Positions 63,061 to 64,000 of a stretch of DNA of 64,000 bases are shown here, in pieces (position 1 is the stretch's first letter; each line of letters starts with the position of its first letter). Source of the DNA: Sphagnum magellanicum (Eukaryota > Streptophyta > Sphagnopsida > Sphagnales > Sphagnaceae); NCBI GenBank assembly GCA_021904315.1, contig CM038925.1:8806501-8870500 (forward strand), in the 5' to 3' direction. The translations under genes were made by a program, and so were the position numbers. A model generated the notes under the pieces. The model did no database searches and was not told where the DNA came from. It worked only from the letters and a program-made list of their open reading frames with translations.

Positions 63061-63650
63061 GTCTTCAGACAAGTTTGCAGACCCAAAAAGACTGTCCAGT
63101 CAGTACTCTCCACAGAAGAACACAGATACTGTCCATAAAAATTTTCATGTGTACATATGCAGGGTAGATTGATGAATCACACACAGGGTAGATTGATGAA
63201 GTTGTTGGCAACCCTTTTCTCATTTTTGTAGCCAGACATTGACTACTGACATCTCAAAAGACTCTTGATTTTGTCATTCTCAAAGATGATTTGAGATTCT
63301 GGTCAGCAGAAGGCTAGGTGCTAGAATTCATACCGTGTATTCAATCACCAAAAATACTGCTTCTGCTCTCACACTTCCTACATCTGTAATTTTGTTACCA
63401 ATCATTCATCCTCCCTTCATGACTCCAGTTGTGCAGAGTCTATCTGATCTCTAAGTTACTACACATCTCTATGAAAGTAATGCAATAATGAGTGCAGTTA
63501 GAACCACGAGGGTTGCTCACAAAGTGTCAACCCTCACCTTCATCATCAATAGCAGTAGCAAGCTGCACAGCATTGGGTAGCAACTACCCAATGACTCAGT
63601 CAGCACCAAATGGAACTGTAGATAAGTATATGAACATCTGCTAAATGGCT
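63061..63650 (+). other. 3' flank of the Agenet gene
   Basis: Expected 3' UTR and downstream spacer. A 'GGGTAGATTGATGAA' word is duplicated at about 63163 and 63186. No other gene seen. Confidence 0.45.
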
Positions 63651-64000
63651 ACTTGAATAGTTTAATGAAAATTTTCACATTTCTTGAACTATCAACATCT
63701 TTACATGAGTCGAATCATCGACTTTGAGCTTATTGAAATCACTATTCAAATGTTGCATATTGCACTTATTAGTATATATTACAACACACATAACAACTTA
63801 ATGCTTCACATTTATACTTGAATGGGTTAGTGAAAATTTTCACATATTTTGAATTATTTGCACATGAGTTGAATCATTCATTTTGAATGTTATTAAATCC
63901 ATTACTCATGAGTTGCATTTTGCACTCACCATAATTATTTGAAATGGATGTATAAAAATTTGGGAAGTTTCATATTTATATTTGAATGGGTTAGGTCAAA
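63651..64000. repeat. ~165 bp satellite-like tandem repeat, runs off the window
   Basis: ACTTGAATAG...GAAAATTTTCACAT starts at 63651, recurs as ACTTGAATGGGTTAGTGAAA at 63816 and again as ATTTGAATGGGTTAG at 63980, giving periods of 165 and 164 bp. Shared words include CATGAGT.GAATCAT and TTGCA..TTGCACT. More units probably continue beyond 64000. Confidence 0.8.

Overview
The window is nuclear DNA of a land plant with a large, repeat-rich genome. The evidence is two spliced plant genes with GT..AG introns, a plant-type Helitron, CACTA elements, MITEs, LINE-like and hAT-like remains, and long AT-rich stretches. The transposon mix feels more like a fern, gymnosperm or other non-flowering lineage than a compact angiosperm, but nothing here proves it. 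There is no bacterial, organellar or viral gene set and no CRISPR array.

Layout. 1-9.8 kb is repeat territory: the right end of a CACTA-like element (to 1681), a 32-38 bp minisatellite (2.25-3.07 kb), a 1.5 kb foldback element (4.86-6.32 kb) and a 135 bp tandem duplication. 9.80-14.42 kb (minus) is a 14-exon gene for a CBS/PB1 protein of the CBSCBSPB family, rebuilt here as about 559 residues with four CBS motifs, a PB1 domain and a tail-anchor-like segment. 15.5-20.3 kb (minus) is a decayed Helitron with Rep and PIF1 helicase remains and a recognisable 3' hairpin plus CTAG end. 20.7-22.0 kb holds a broken GH32 invertase gene whose two halves point in opposite directions.

22-54 kb has no intact gene. 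It holds another CACTA copy (ends 25642), simple-sequence blocks, a complete 2,991 bp CACTA element with a 3 bp target duplication (34860-37850) containing a 77 bp-arm palindrome, a decayed LINE-like reverse transcriptase (about 38.1-41.0 kb) split by a MITE, a pair of ~350 bp direct repeats with a G35 tract between them, two related 44 bp minisatellites, a decayed hAT-like transposase (44.85-46.7 kb, minus), a decayed pogo/Tigger-like DDE transposase (49.5-50.3 kb), and a Tourist-like MITE (52700-53003).

54.6-63.06 kb (plus) is the second real gene: a 14-exon tandem-Agenet protein of the plant G2484-1 type, about 1,427 residues in my model, with a proposed 14-nt microexon. A ~165 bp satellite-like tandem repeat starts at 63651 and runs off the window.

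The two genes are 40 kb apart, on opposite strands and not obviously related in function. The CBS protein is probably a membrane-anchored adenosyl-ligand sensor; the Agenet protein is probably a nuclear reader of methylated histone tails. Exon coordinates come from splice consensus, phase bookkeeping and remembered family alignment, without transcript data. Nothing here is an obviously new biological system. The most testable novelties are an in-frame, stop-free 129-nt intron in the CBS gene, the 14-nt microexon, the divergent invertase halves beside the Helitron, and a four-copy dispersed repeat that flanks the genes.
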